From positions 1 through 64,000 of the forward strand of contig JAJDUI010000037.1 of assembly GCA_022826745.1 (NCBI GenBank): a stretch of 64,000 bases of DNA, in the 5' to 3' direction. Shown one piece after another: positions 18,208 to 28,347 of the stretch; positions within the stretch are counted from its first letter, which is position 1, and each line of letters starts with the position of its first letter. The notes under the pieces are model-generated. The model made no database searches and was not told the origin of the DNA. It was given only the letters and a program-made list of their open reading frames with translations. Both the position numbers and the translations under genes were made by a program. The DNA is from Thermoanaerobaculia bacterium. Lineage in GTDB: Bacteria; Acidobacteriota; Thermoanaerobaculia; Multivoradales; Multivoraceae.

Positions 18208-19631
18208 TGCTGCTGTTCCTGCGCACCGCGGGGCTCGAGCGCGTCCACTTCGTCGGCATCGGCGGCGCCGGCATGAGCGGAATCGCCGAGATCCTGCTGA
18301 ACTACCAGCTGAAGGTCAGCGGCTCCGACCTGGAGGGGAGCGAGACGACCGAGCGGCTCGCGGCGCTCGGCGCTCGAGTCGCCATCGGTCACAGCGCGGA
18401 CAACGTCGATCGGGCCGACCTGGTGGTCATTTCGTCCGCGGTTCCAGCCGGGAACGAGGAGGTCGTGGCGGCCCGGCGGCGGGGAGTGCCTGTCGTCCGC
18501 CGCGCTCAGATGCTCGCCGAACTCATGCGGCTCAAGTACGGCGTCGCCGTGGCCGGTACCCACGGCAAGACGACGACGACTTCGCTCATCGGCAGCGTGC
18601 TGACGGACGCCGGCCTCGACCCCACGGTGATCGTCGGCGGACGCCTTCGCGTTTCGGGCACCGGCGCCCGCTACGGGAGCAGCGACTACCTGGTTGCCGA
18701 GGCGGACGAGTTCGACCGGAGTTTCCTCGATCTGGCGCCGGTGGTCGCGGTGATCACGAACATCGACGTCGATCATCTCGACACCTACCGCGATCTGGCC
18801 GACATCCAGGATGCCTTCGCGCGTTTCGCCGGCCGCGTCCCCTTCTTCGGCCAGGTGATCGCCTGCGCGGACGACCCGAACGTCCGGGACCTGCTGCCGC
18901 GCCTCGCCGACCGGCGGATCGTCACCTACGGCTTCGATCCGGGGGTCGACCTCCGGGCGCTGGATGCGTCGCCGACCGGCGCGGGTGTCCGCTTCGAGGT
19001 CGCCGACGCCCATCTTGGCCCGCTCGGTGTCCTGGAACTGCCGTTGCCCGGGCGTCACAACGTCCTGAACGCCCTCGCGGCGGTGGCGACGGCGCGGGCC
19101 GTCGGCCTCGACTTCAAGGCGGCGGCGAGGGCTCTCTCGGGTTTCCGGGGCATCCACCGGCGGTTCGAGCGGGTAGGGCAGTGGCGCGGTGCGACGGTGA
19201 TCGACGACTACGCGCATCATCCGACCGAAGTCGAGGCGACGCTGAGGGCGGCCCGCGAGGTGATCGGTCCCGGCGGCGGGAACGGCACCCGGACGGGCCG
19301 GATCCACGCCGTGTTCCAGCCCCACCTGTTCAGTCGCACGAGGGACCTGGCGGAGGACTTCGGCCGCTCCCTGCTGCTCGCCGACAACGTGCTGGTCGCC
19401 GACATCTATCCGTCCCGCGAGCGGCCCATTCCGGGAGTCGACGCGGGTCTGGTGGTGGCCGCCGCTGCTCGCGCCGGTCATCCGAGCGTCAGCGGCTGCG
19501 GACCGTGGCAGGCGGCGCCCGACCGGCTTCGTTCCCAGGTCGGCGAAGGCGACCTGATCTTCACGCTGGGGGCTGGCGACATCTACCGGCTGGCGTATCG
19601 ACTCGCCGCCGGCGAGGGGGACGTTTCGTGA
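18207..19631 (+). CDS. murC: UDP-MurNAc:L-alanine ligase MurC
   Basis: Adds the first stem-peptide residue, L-Ala. It has 474 residues. HFVGIGGAGMSGIAEIL, the ATP loop AGTHGKTTTTSLI, ITNIDVDHLDTY, DDYAHHPTEV and FQPHLFSRTRDL are all typical. In many bacteria murB follows; here ftsQ follows directly with a GTGA overlap, so murB is absent from the cluster. Confidence 0.95.
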   Translation: MLLFLRTAGLERVHFVGIGGAGMSGIAEILLNYQLKVSGSDLEGSETTERLAALGARVAIGHSADNVDRADLVVISSAVPAGNEEVVAARRRGVPVVRRAQMLAELMRLKYGVAVAGTHGKTTTTSLIGSVLTDAGLDPTVIVGGRLRVSGTGARYGSSDYLVAEADEFDRSFLDLAPVVAVITNIDVDHLDTYRDLADIQDAFARFAGRVPFFGQVIACADDPNVRDLLPRLADRRIVTYGFDPGVDLRALDASPTGAGVRFEVADAHLGPLGVLELPLPGRHNVLNALAAVATARAVGLDFKAAARALSGFRGIHRRFERVGQWRGATVIDDYAHHPTEVEATLRAAREVIGPGGGNGTRTGRIHAVFQPHLFSRTRDLAEDFGRSLLLADNVLVADIYPSRERPIPGVDAGLVVAAAARAGHPSVSGCGPWQAAPDRLRSQVGEGDLIFTLGAGDIYRLAYRLAAGEGDVS

Positions 19632-20581
19632 GCCGGCGGGCGACTCGCAGGCCGTCGGGCGCTCGCCGTCCCGTGCGCCGCAGGCGGCCGCGGCCCGTCG
19701 TCGGGCTGGCGCTGGGCGTCGGGAAGGTCCTCCTCGGGATCGCGCCCGTTGTCGGGGTCGGCGTGTGGCTGGCGACGGCCCCGGTGTTCGACCTCGAGCT
19801 CGAGATCCAGATCGAGGAGGCCGAGCGGATCTCCGAAGAGTGGGTGCGGAGCCGGCTTGCTCCGCTGGAGGGACGGAACCTGCCGCTGCTCTCCCTGGAC
19901 CTCGCTGCTCGACGGCTCGACGACGCGTGGATCCGTGAGACGGAACTGGTCAAGCGCCTTCCGAACGAACTCACCGTGCGGGTGGTGGAGCATCGACCGG
20001 CGGCCCTGTTCACGGCCGGGGACCGCGCATGGGTGATCGACCGGGACGGCCGGACGATCGTGCCTTGTGAGCGGGCGCCCGACCTGTGCGATGGCGATCT
20101 GGTCAGCGTGTCGATCGAAAGCGCTCTGGCGGGAGAGCGTCTGGGCGACGGCCCTGCGCGGAACCCGGGTCGTGGCGCTGGATCGTCGAGAGGGGCGGGT
20201 CGGTCCAGGGACGTGCAGGCCGAGGTTCTCGCTCGAACGCTGAAACGCGCGCTCGACGTGGCGACCGAAGTCAGGGCGTTCGAGTGGGGACGTCAGGTGC
20301 GGGCGGTGGAGGTCATCAGTTTCGGGATCGTTGAGGACGACTACCTGCTCGCCTGCAGCGGCCGTCCGGCCACCGTGCTCGTTCGCGGCAGCGACCTGAC
20401 GGCCAAGGCTTCGGTGTTCGAGCTGCTGCACGGCGCGATCACGGAACACAACGATCCGGAAGTCGTGGACCTGCGGTTCAGGGATCGGATCGTTCTGTCG
20501 ATGGAAGCGTCGGGCGCGGGGATCGCAACGGACGCGGAGGACGCTCCGGCCACCGGGGACGGAGTTCAAGCCCCTTCATAG
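19628..20581 (+). CDS. ftsQ: Cell division protein FtsQ
   Basis: A bitopic divisome protein that binds FtsL and FtsB. It has 317 residues. The cytoplasmic tail of about 26 residues is extremely Arg-rich. One membrane segment lies at about 28-50. A POTRA domain follows (RISEEWVRSRLAPLEGRNL, then RETELVKRLPNELTVRVVEHRP), and then the FtsQ beta domain with an AWVIDRDGRTI block. The GTG start overlaps the murC stop. Confidence 0.88.
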   Translation: MSRRATRRPSGARRPVRRRRPRPVVGLALGVGKVLLGIAPVVGVGVWLATAPVFDLELEIQIEEAERISEEWVRSRLAPLEGRNLPLLSLDLAARRLDDAWIRETELVKRLPNELTVRVVEHRPAALFTAGDRAWVIDRDGRTIVPCERAPDLCDGDLVSVSIESALAGERLGDGPARNPGRGAGSSRGAGRSRDVQAEVLARTLKRALDVATEVRAFEWGRQVRAVEVISFGIVEDDYLLACSGRPATVLVRGSDLTAKASVFELLHGAITEHNDPEVVDLRFRDRIVLSMEASGAGIATDAEDAPATGDGVQAPS

Positions 20582-20599
20582 CGAAAGAGGACGAAGAGG

Positions 20600-21850
20600 A
20601 TGCCGAAGACGGATACGCATGTGGTCGCCATCGACGTGGGCTCGGCGAAGGTCGCCGTGCTGATCGCCGAGCGCACCGAGGTCGACGGAGAACCGGCCCT
20701 GGAGATCGTCGGCGTCGGGCGGGCGCCCAACCGCGGGACGCTGAGGGGTCATATCGTGCATCTCGACGCGACGGTGAGCGCGCTCAAGCGCGCCACCGAG
20801 GAGGCGGAGACCATGGCGGGCGTCGAGATCTCCCGCGCCTTCGTCGGCATCGGCGGCTCCGATCTGCGGTCGGCGAACAGCCACGGGACCGCCCACGTCG
20901 ACTGCGGCGACCGGGGGATCGCCCGTGCGGATATCGACCTGGTTCTGAATGCTGCTCGGGGAGTGCCGGTACCGCCCGACCGGGAGATTCTGCACGCGAT
21001 TCCGCAGGAGTTCGCGGTCGACGACCACGGCGGCATCGCGGATCCGCACGGGATGCTCGGCAGCCGGCTGGAAGCCAAGGTTCACCTGGTCATGTGCCAC
21101 GCTCCACGAACCAGGACGCTGGTCCGATGCCTGAACCGCGCCGGCGTGGAGGCCCGGGAGATCGTCTTCGAACCGCTCGCCACCGCGGAAGCGGTCCTTA
21201 TTCCCGACGAGCGCCAACTGGGCGTCCTGTTGCTGGACATCGGGTCAGGAACCTGCGGCTTCGCCTTCTTCCAGCACGCCGAAGTGCAGCACAGCGGGGT
21301 CCTTCCGTTCGGCGCCAGTCACTTCACGGCCGACCTGGCTTCCGTGCTGCGGACGTCATTCGCCGGCGCCGAGACGCTCAAGCTGCGGGACGGCTGCTGC
21401 CTGGTCGGCCTGGTCGACGGCAACGACGGCCTGGTGGTGCCGAACGTCGCGGGCGGTAGCAGCAAGACGATCGCGCGCGGGGACCTCGCCGAGATCCTGC
21501 AGGCGCGCGCCGAGGAGATGTTCCACATGATTCAGGCCGAACTGGAGAAAGCCGGCTGCGCCGACCGGCTTCGCGGAGGACTCGTCCTGAGCGGGGGCGG
21601 TTCGAAGCTGCTCGGCTTGCCCGAACTGGCCCAGCAGGTCTTCTCCTGCGACGTTCGTTACGGAGTGCCGCTCGGTCTGGTCAGCGAGATCGAAGGTCTC
21701 ACCGACCCGACCTGGGCTACGGCCGCGGGCCTTCTTCGCTATGCGGTCGCCTCCGAGGAGGCTCGTCTGCCCATCGCGCGCCGCCGCTCTCTGGGCGGCG
21801 TGCGCTCGGTGATGGGCCATCTGCGCCAGATGTTCAGCGGTCTTGTCTGA
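20600..21850 (+). CDS. ftsA: Cell division protein FtsA
   Basis: An actin-like ATPase that tethers FtsZ filaments to the membrane. It has 416 residues. The N-terminal [16 protein letters not shown] phosphate loop, SHA (1C) domain, [14 protein letters not shown] phosphate-2 block and [15 protein letters not shown] adenosine block are visible. The C-terminus, with [15 protein letters not shown], is an amphipathic membrane-targeting helix. AAAGAGG at 20583-20589 is the ribosome site. Confidence 0.95.
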   Translation: MPKTDTHVVAIDVGSAKVAVLIAERTEVDGEPALEIVGVGRAPNRGTLRGHIVHLDATVSALKRATEEAETMAGVEISRAFVGIGGSDLRSANSHGTAHVDCGDRGIARADIDLVLNAARGVPVPPDREILHAIPQEFAVDDHGGIADPHGMLGSRLEAKVHLVMCHAPRTRTLVRCLNRAGVEAREIVFEPLATAEAVLIPDERQLGVLLLDIGSGTCGFAFFQHAEVQHSGVLPFGASHFTADLASVLRTSFAGAETLKLRDGCCLVGLVDGNDGLVVPNVAGGSSKTIARGDLAEILQARAEEMFHMIQAELEKAGCADRLRGGLVLSGGGSKLLGLPELAQQVFSCDVRYGVPLGLVSEIEGLTDPTWATAAGLLRYAVASEEARLPIARRRSLGGVRSVMGHLRQMFSGLV

Positions 21851-21880
21851 TTCGAGTTTGATGAACCAAGGGTTCGAAAT

Positions 21881-21886
21881 GGAGGG
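21881..21886 (+). promoter_or_regulatory. Ribosome binding site that sets the ftsZ start
   Basis: GGAGGG lies five bases before ATG 21891. Earlier in-frame starts (TTG 21843, ATG 21861, ATG 21879) lack a comparable site, so 21891 is preferred. Confidence 0.65.
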
Positions 21887-21890
21887 AACC

Positions 21891-23144
21891 ATGATTCTGA
21901 TGGAAGAGCAGCAGCCGACCGAGGTCACGCCGACGAACGACGACGAGGTTTCGTCCGAGGAGAGCTTCGGACCAGCGAAGATCGTGGTGGTCGGGGTAGG
22001 CGGCGCCGGCGGAAACGCCGTCAACCGGATGATCGCCGCCAATCTGGGCGGCATCGAGTTCATTGCCGCCAACACCGACCTGCAGGCTTTGCGGCGCTGC
22101 GAAGCGCCGACGAAGCTGCAGCTTGGCCGCAAGATCACCCGCGGCCTGGGCGCCGGCGCCGATCCGGAGGTCGGCCGCAACTCGGCGCTCGAGGACACGG
22201 ACAAGCTCCTGGACGTGCTGAACGGGGCGGACATGGTCTTCCTCGCGGCCGGCCTTGGCGGCGGCACGGGCACCGGCGCGGCGCCCATCATCGGCTCCCT
22301 CTCGGCCGAAGTCGGCGCCCTGACGGTTGCCGTGGTCACGAAGCCCTTCGCGTTCGAGGGCCGGCGGCGGATGCTGCTGGCGGAACGCGGACTCGAGGAA
22401 CTGCACAAGGCGGTCGACACCGTCATCGCGATCCCGAACGAGCGGTTGTTGAGCTTCGTGGACCGCGGCACGTCTCTTGCCGACGCCTTCGTGACCGCGG
22501 ACGACGTCCTTCGGCAGTCGGTTCAGGGCATCAGCGACCTGATCACGATGCCGGGCGAGGTGAACGCGGACTTCGCCGACGTGCGGGCGATCATGTGCGG
22601 CCAGGGCATCGCCGTGATGGGCACGGGCGTGGCGTCGGGCGAGAGCCGGGCTCTCGAAGCGGCGCAGAGGGCCGTGTCGTCGCCCCTGCTCGAGGACGAC
22701 TCGATCCAGGGCGCCAAGGGTTGCCTGATCAACATCACCGGCGGCGATTCGCTGACCCTCCACGAGGTGGCGGAAGCGGCCAGCACGATCTCCGACGCGG
22801 TCGATCCGGACGCGACGATCATCTCGGGTCTCGTGGTCGACGCAACGATGGACGAAGAGGTGAAGGTGACGGTGATCGCCACCGGATTCTCCGAGGACCC
22901 GCAGCTAGGCGAGGGCCCCGACGTCACGGCCGCCGAGGCCGGAGCGCCCGCGCCGGCCGATCCGAAGTTGGCCGAGGCCGTTGCCGCGGACGAGGAGGCC
23001 GGCAATGAGGAAGGCGGCAAGGCCGAGTTCCGGGATCGCGTCCTGGCCGAGCATCACAAGATCGATCCGGGCGGTTACGGACCGAATTGGCGAAACGTGG
23101 ACGACTACGACATTCCGACGGTGCTGCGCAAGCAGATGGACTGA
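21891..23144 (+). CDS. ftsZ: Cell division GTPase FtsZ
   Basis: Tubulin-like GTPase that forms the Z ring. It has 417 residues from ATG 21891. The tubulin signature [11 protein letters not shown], the N-terminal [14 protein letters not shown] and the T7-loop region [15 protein letters not shown] are present. A linker of about 80 residues rich in Ala, Glu and Asp leads to a conserved C-terminal peptide [14 protein letters not shown], the docking site for FtsA and other partners. It is the last dcw gene and converges with argS 18 bases away, leaving no room for a separate terminator. Confidence 0.97.
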   Translation: MILMEEQQPTEVTPTNDDEVSSEESFGPAKIVVVGVGGAGGNAVNRMIAANLGGIEFIAANTDLQALRRCEAPTKLQLGRKITRGLGAGADPEVGRNSALEDTDKLLDVLNGADMVFLAAGLGGGTGTGAAPIIGSLSAEVGALTVAVVTKPFAFEGRRRMLLAERGLEELHKAVDTVIAIPNERLLSFVDRGTSLADAFVTADDVLRQSVQGISDLITMPGEVNADFADVRAIMCGQGIAVMGTGVASGESRALEAAQRAVSSPLLEDDSIQGAKGCLINITGGDSLTLHEVAEAASTISDAVDPDATIISGLVVDATMDEEVKVTVIATGFSEDPQLGEGPDVTAAEAGAPAPADPKLAEAVAADEEAGNEEGGKAEFRDRVLAEHHKIDPGGYGPNWRNVDDYDIPTVLRKQMD

Positions 23145-23162
23145 CCGTCGCCTGCGGGGCCG

Positions 23163-25124
23163 CTACATTCGCTCCGGCAGCGGAACGCCGAGAATCGCGG
23201 CGAGCGCTTCGAGCGACCGCTCGAAGACCTGGGTCACCGCCAGGCGCGCGTCCCGGAGGTCGGCGTCCTGTTCGTGCAGGATGGGATGACGGTGGTAGAT
23301 CGCGTGGAACTTCTGCGCCAGGTCGACGGCGTGCCGGGCGATGAGGGAGAGCTCGAGCGTCGCCGCCGCCCGTTCGACGACTTCCTGGCACTGTGATGCG
23401 AACAGCACGAGGTCCCAGAGGTCGTCGGACCAGACGCCGGCGGGCAGCGTCGCGACGCGGCTCCCGGGGACCTCCTGCGCCAGCCCTTCTTCGCGCAGGC
23501 GTCGGCGGATGTTCCTGGCGCGCACGATGGAGTACTGGAGATAGGGGCCTGATTCGCCCTCGAACGAGGTGGCGTCGTCGATGTCGAAGGCGATCACCCG
23601 CGTGGTCGTGGCGCGGGCCATGAAGAAGCGCAGCGCGGCGACGGCGATCTGGCGCGCCAGGAGGTCGACCTCTTCGCCGGCTTCCCCGTCACCGTCGGCG
23701 GCGCGCCGCTCCTGGATCTCGTCCCGGCTCTTCGCTTCGAGCTGATCGAGCAGGTCGTCCGCCTTGACGCCGATGCCCTTCCGGCCGGACATCTCGAGCT
23801 GCGAGTCGCCGGAGAATCCGAGGCGCTCGGCGGTTTTCGCCGACAGGGAGACCATCTCGTAGGCGAAGTGGATGCTGTCCCGGGCCTCGCCCTCGTGTCC
23901 GAGCGCTTCCAGGCCGGCGCGGACGATGCGCTGCAGGTAGGCCTGCCGCGCGTCGATCACGTTGATCACGCGGGCGCCCCTTCCGAAGTCGGGCCCCCGC
24001 TCCGCGCCGCCGTCGCCGGCATCCGGTTCCGCCGGTCCGGTCTCCCAGAGAGGACCGCCGCGGCCGGGTCCACCCCGGAAGGGGACGTACTCGAAGTCGC
24101 GGCCCAGCAGGCCGAACTTCCAGAGCTGGTAGGCGATGTCCTTGCCGACGTAGGTCACCGTGCCGTCGGAGCGGACGAGCACCTTGTCGGGATCCTCAAG
24201 GCCCTGGAACTCCTCGCTGTCGGCCAGCGGCATGACCCAGCAGCCGGCGTTCTTGCCGCTCTCTTCGAACCGGACGGCACCGGTCGCCTTCAACTGTTCG
24301 AAGGCCGCGACGAAGAAATCGAGACGGAGGATCTCGCTCTCGTGGGTCAGGAGGTCGTAGTCGACGCCGATGCGCGCCATCGTGGCGAGATGCCGCGCGA
24401 CGATCCGCCGGGCGATCAGCCGGCCGGCCTCGGCCCGGCGGCCCTCTCCCGCTTCCAGTGCGTGAAGGGTGCGCCGGCGGAGTTCGAGCCGCTTCGGGTC
24501 GCCTTCGTACCAGCGGCCGACCTCGCTGTAGAGGTCCCAGCAGATGTAGTCGAAGGGCTCGGGAAGGGCCTCGATGTCGGCGACGGAGCAATCGCGGAGA
24601 TCGAGGAAACCGACGACCACGTCTGCCACCTGGACCCCGGTGTCGTCGATGTAGTTCTGGACTTCGGTCTTGTGGCCGAGACCGCGGAGCGCCCGCGCCA
24701 GCACATCGCCCAGGACGGCGTTCCGCAGGTGGCCGATGTGCGCCGCCTTGTTCGGATTGATGTTCGTGTGCTCGACGATCACCTTGGCCGGCGCGTCGGT
24801 GGCCCCGGACTCCGTCACGGGAACCGCGTCGATCATCACGGCCGCGAACCGACTCCTGGCGAAGTGGAAGTTCACGTAGCCCCGGCCTTCGACCGTCACC
24901 CGCTCGAAACCCTCCGGCAGCTCGAGACGCTCGACGAGGCGCTCCGCGATCGCCCGCGGCGCCTGGCGCAGCTCGCGCGCGAGGTGCAGGGCGCAGGGAC
25001 TCGCGAGGTCGCCCAGGCGACGCTGCGGCGGTACTTCGACCACCGGATCGTGGTCGATCCCGAAGACGTCGGAAAGGACGCGTCGCAGCACGCCGGCGAC
25101 GAGGGGTCGTTTGCGCTGCAGCAT
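23163..25124 (-). CDS. argS: Arginyl-tRNA synthetase
   Basis: Charges tRNA-Arg. It has 653 residues. An N-terminal ArgRS additional domain is followed by the class I HIGH motif at 129-132 within NPNKAAHIGHLRN. The KMSKS position is replaced by SGRKGIGVKADDLL, as in many ArgRS. A DALR anticodon-binding domain forms the C-terminus, with HAVDLAQKFHAIYHRHPIL and DARLAVTQVFERSL. An insertion around residues 345-380 is rich in Gly, Asp and Pro. It is transcribed toward ftsZ and diverges from the glycosyltransferase operon. Confidence 0.96.
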   Translation of the reverse strand: MLQRKRPLVAGVLRRVLSDVFGIDHDPVVEVPPQRRLGDLASPCALHLARELRQAPRAIAERLVERLELPEGFERVTVEGRGYVNFHFARSRFAAVMIDAVPVTESGATDAPAKVIVEHTNINPNKAAHIGHLRNAVLGDVLARALRGLGHKTEVQNYIDDTGVQVADVVVGFLDLRDCSVADIEALPEPFDYICWDLYSEVGRWYEGDPKRLELRRRTLHALEAGEGRRAEAGRLIARRIVARHLATMARIGVDYDLLTHESEILRLDFFVAAFEQLKATGAVRFEESGKNAGCWVMPLADSEEFQGLEDPDKVLVRSDGTVTYVGKDIAYQLWKFGLLGRDFEYVPFRGGPGRGGPLWETGPAEPDAGDGGAERGPDFGRGARVINVIDARQAYLQRIVRAGLEALGHEGEARDSIHFAYEMVSLSAKTAERLGFSGDSQLEMSGRKGIGVKADDLLDQLEAKSRDEIQERRAADGDGEAGEEVDLLARQIAVAALRFFMARATTTRVIAFDIDDATSFEGESGPYLQYSIVRARNIRRRLREEGLAQEVPGSRVATLPAGVWSDDLWDLVLFASQCQEVVERAAATLELSLIARHAVDLAQKFHAIYHRHPILHEQDADLRDARLAVTQVFERSLEALAAILGVPLPERM

Positions 25125-25193
25125 CGGGCGCGCAGCCTATAAGAGCCCGTGGGACGGCTTGCGCCAGAATACGGACGTGCGAGGATCGGCGCC

Positions 25194-27047
25194 ATGACGA
25201 GACGCGAGCGGCCGCAGCCGCCGACCGTGCCGGGCTCGGTGGTCGCCCGGCGGGTTCTCGTCCTGGCGCCCCACTACGACGACGAGGTGCTCGGCTGCGG
25301 CGGGCTGCTGTTGCAGCTCGCCGCCAGCGATGCGGAAATCGTGTGCGCCTTCCTGAGCGACGGATCGGGAGGCGCCGAAGGACCGCCGGAAGGACTGAGC
25401 GGAGAGCAGTACTCGGCGTTGCGGCGGGTCGAATCGGAGGCGGCCACCGCGGACCTCGGCGTCGCCCGCGTCGAGCACGTCGGCCATCGGGAGAGCCTTC
25501 CGGACGGTGGCCTGGTCTCTTCGATGGGCGAACTGACCGGGCAGATCGGGGCCTTGCTCGACGACATCCAGCCGGATCTGGTCCTCGTCCCTTCGCCGCT
25601 CGAAGTGACAACGGATCACCAGGCCACGTTCCGAGCCCTTCACGAGGCGTTGATCGCCCACCGCCTGCAAGGGGCGGATGGGAGTTCTTTGGCGGCGTTG
25701 CCGGACGACTCCTCGCTCGAGAGCCTGTCGCTCCAGATCCTCTGTTACGAGGTCAACCACCCCTTCTACCCGGATCTCCTGGTGGACGTCTCGGCCGAGG
25801 TCGACGGGATTTCCGCGGCGATGTCCCACTATCGGAGCCAGCAGGAGCGGCACGACTACCTCGAATCGTGCCTTGGCCTGCGGCGTTTCCGAGCGCACAG
25901 CCTGCCGCGGGACTGCCGGTTCGTCGAGGGATACTGCCAGTTGAAGGCCAGCGACTTCACGACCCGGAGTCCGGCCCAACTGATAGCCCATCTGGGCGGA
26001 GCGCCGGCGCTGGTCGAAGTGGATTCGCCCCGCCGCGTCTCGATCGTGGTGCGAACGTTCAACCGGCCGCGCCGGCTGGCCGAGGCTTTGGAGAGCCTGG
26101 CGCGGAGCACCTACCGGAACGTCGAGGCGGTGCTGGTGAACGACGGGGGCCGCCGGCCCGAGGTGTCGGAGGACTTCCCCTTCGCGCTGCGTCTCGTCGA
26201 CCACGAGAGCAACCGAGGGCGCGCCGCGGCGGCGCAGTCCGGCGTCGAGGCGGCAACCGGCGACTGCATCGGGTTTCTGGACGACGACGACCTGCTGGCG
26301 CCGGAACATCTGGAGAGCCTGACCGCCATGCTTCGAGGCGATGTCGACGTCGCCTACAGCGACGCCGCCGTGGTCAGCTACGAGCCGAGCGCTGACGGCT
26401 GGAGAGAGTCGAGCCGGGGCCTGCCGTACAGCCGGGACTTCGATCGGGGGATCCTCCTCCTCGACAACTACATTCCCTTTCACACGGTATTGATGACCAG
26501 GGAGGCCCTGGAGCGGGCCGGTTCGTTCGATCTCGGGCTGCCGGCGTTCGAGGACTGGGACCTGTTGATCCGGCTTTCGCGGTGGTCGACCTTCGTCCAC
26601 CTGTCGCGAACGACGTGTGAGTATCGGCACTTCCTGGGTGGGAGCGACGGCAGGTCGTCCGGAGGGCACGCCCTGGGCGGAGCGGCCGCCGAACGACAGG
26701 ACTTCGAGGCGTTGAAGGCCCGGGTAATGGCCAAGTATGCGGATGAACTCGAGCCGGACGTGTTGGCGGGCGCCGTGATCCGGATGCGGCGCGAAGCGGT
26801 GCTGGCGGCCGAGGCGGCGCGCGCGATGCTGCGCGAAACGCGGGCGACACTGCGCGAAACGCGGGCGTTGCTGCGCGAGACGCGAGGGGAGCTCGAACTC
26901 GTCCAGGCCTCGAACCGGACCCGCGGGGCGGAGGTCGAGCGTCTTCACGACCGTGAACGCGATCTCATGGCCGAGATCGAGAAGATGAAGGCCACTCGGG
27001 CCTGGCGGCTGCACGAAACCCTGCAATCCCTGCGCGGTTCCGGGTGA
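25194..27047 (+). CDS. PIG-L deacetylase fused to family 2 glycosyltransferase, coiled-coil tail
   Basis: A three-part protein of 617 residues. Residues 1 to about 240 form a PIG-L/LmbE zinc deacetylase (APHYDDEVLGCGG; zinc ligand region TTDHQAT), a fold that removes N-acetyl groups from sugars. Residues about 280-520 form a GT-A glycosyltransferase (VSIVVRTFNRPRRL, NRGRAAAAQSG, FLDDDDLLAPEHL). The tail is a coiled coil built on seven-residue repeats LRETRAx, ending in KATRAWRLHE as in many surface-glycan enzymes. ATG 25194 follows GAGGA. It heads an operon of four glycosyltransferases. A joint role in making and deacetylating a surface glycan is inference. Confidence 0.82.
   Translation: MTRRERPQPPTVPGSVVARRVLVLAPHYDDEVLGCGGLLLQLAASDAEIVCAFLSDGSGGAEGPPEGLSGEQYSALRRVESEAATADLGVARVEHVGHRESLPDGGLVSSMGELTGQIGALLDDIQPDLVLVPSPLEVTTDHQATFRALHEALIAHRLQGADGSSLAALPDDSSLESLSLQILCYEVNHPFYPDLLVDVSAEVDGISAAMSHYRSQQERHDYLESCLGLRRFRAHSLPRDCRFVEGYCQLKASDFTTRSPAQLIAHLGGAPALVEVDSPRRVSIVVRTFNRPRRLAEALESLARSTYRNVEAVLVNDGGRRPEVSEDFPFALRLVDHESNRGRAAAAQSGVEAATGDCIGFLDDDDLLAPEHLESLTAMLRGDVDVAYSDAAVVSYEPSADGWRESSRGLPYSRDFDRGILLLDNYIPFHTVLMTREALERAGSFDLGLPAFEDWDLLIRLSRWSTFVHLSRTTCEYRHFLGGSDGRSSGGHALGGAAAERQDFEALKARVMAKYADELEPDVLAGAVIRMRREAVLAAEAARAMLRETRATLRETRALLRETRGELELVQASNRTRGAEVERLHDRERDLMAEIEKMKATRAWRLHETLQSLRGSG
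26829..26891 (+). repeat. Three 21-base tandem repeats inside the coiled-coil tail
   Basis: Three in-frame units (26829-26849, 26850-26870, 26871-26891) encode successive LRETRAx heptads. The first two differ only in the last three bases. Length variation here would lengthen the coiled coil by exact heptads. Confidence 0.8.
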
Positions 27048-27069
27048 GGGCGACCGCGGGAGAACGCCG

Positions 27070-28347
27070 GTGACCCGGGTCGGTCTGGTCTGCAGCGAAG
27101 CGCTCGGGGAGCGCGCGGCCGGCATCGGCATCCGCTACCTGGAGATGGCGCGGCGGTTGCCGGACTTCGGCTTCGAGGTCTCCCTGGTTTCGCCCTGGCG
27201 CACGGGCGAGCCCCCGGACGTGCCGGCCGGTTCCGTGGAGGCGCGTCGGTTCGACTCCGCGCCGCTGCCGGAGCTGTTGAGGGACTGCGCCGCCGCCGTC
27301 GCCCAGGGACAGTTGGCGAACGACATGCTCCACGAGTTGCCCGATCTGCCCACTGTGATCGATCTCTACGATCCCTTCCTCGTCGAGAACCTGACCCATC
27401 TCGAGACCCTGGGGCTCGATCCATACCGCAACGATCACCGGAGCTGGATCCACCAACTGTCCCGCGGTGACTTCTTCCTCTGTTCCTCGCCGGAGCAGCG
27501 CGCCTACTATCTCGGCTTTCTGACCGCTCTCGGACGGGTGAACCCGCATCGCTACCGGGACGATCCGGAGCTTTCCGGCCTGATTGCCGAGGCGCCGCTG
27601 GGCGTGCCGGATCCGCTGCCCGAACATCGGCCGCTGTTGGCGCCGCGCGCGGACGGCGAGCGCCGCGTGCTGTTCGGCGGGCTGTACGACTGGTACGACC
27701 CGGAGCCTCTGCTCGAGGCGTTCGCCGCCCTGCCCGACCCGAACGCGAGACTTCTCTTCGTGCGGCAGCCGCCCGGTGCTCAGGCGCCTCAACGGCTGCT
27801 GGCGGAGGTGGAGGCACGCAGCCGGAGGGAAGATCCGCATCGCATCGGCTTCCTCGACTGGGTGCCATTCGAGCGGCGCTACGACCTGCTGCGGGACGTC
27901 GACGCGCTGGCCGCCTGCCACCGGCCCGGGCTGGAGACCGACCTGTCGCTGCGCACCCGGTTCCTCGATGCGCTCGCCGTCGGCTGTCCGGTGCTCACGA
28001 CCGAGGGCGGAACCGTGCCGCGGCTGCTGCGGGAGTGGGACGCCGGGCTCGTCGTTCCCTGCGGTGACGTCGAGGCGCTGCGGGCGGGCCTCGCGGAACT
28101 GGTCGCCGCCGGCGGCAAGGTCGATGAGCGGGCCCGCCGCGGCCGGGAGCGGACGCTCGTCGACTACTCCTGGGAGCGCACGCTGGCCCCGCTGGTGGCC
28201 TTCCTTTCGTCGCCGCGCGTCGATCCGACCAAGGCCGGGTTTGCGTTCCGGCCGGAGACGGCGGCGCCGGTCGACGAACCGGGATTCCGCCTGCGGCGCT
28301 GGCTGCGGCGCCGGTTGGCGGGCTCGCTCCCGGCAGGCGGACCATGA
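27070..28347 (+). CDS. Glycosyltransferase, GT-B fold (family 1/4-like)
   Basis: A 425-residue cytoplasmic transferase. The N-terminal half has GIGIRYLEMARRL and an internal IDLYDPFLVEN. The C-terminal half has RVLFGGLYDWYDPEPLLEAF, IGFLDWVPFERRYDLL and LRTRFLDALAVGCPVLTTEGG, the nucleotide-sugar-binding region typical of GT4-like enzymes. The GTG start lies 22 bases after the preceding gene. Donor and acceptor cannot be read from the sequence. Confidence 0.8.
   Translation: MTRVGLVCSEALGERAAGIGIRYLEMARRLPDFGFEVSLVSPWRTGEPPDVPAGSVEARRFDSAPLPELLRDCAAAVAQGQLANDMLHELPDLPTVIDLYDPFLVENLTHLETLGLDPYRNDHRSWIHQLSRGDFFLCSSPEQRAYYLGFLTALGRVNPHRYRDDPELSGLIAEAPLGVPDPLPEHRPLLAPRADGERRVLFGGLYDWYDPEPLLEAFAALPDPNARLLFVRQPPGAQAPQRLLAEVEARSRREDPHRIGFLDWVPFERRYDLLRDVDALAACHRPGLETDLSLRTRFLDALAVGCPVLTTEGGTVPRLLREWDAGLVVPCGDVEALRAGLAELVAAGGKVDERARRGRERTLVDYSWERTLAPLVAFLSSPRVDPTKAGFAFRPETAAPVDEPGFRLRRWLRRRLAGSLPAGGP

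Noticed and set aside
23145-23162. Terminator between ftsZ and argS
   Set aside because: The 18-base gap has no stem-loop of useful size.
26829-26891. Non-coding tandem repeat
   Set aside because: It is in frame inside a glycosyltransferase gene and encodes coiled-coil heptads.
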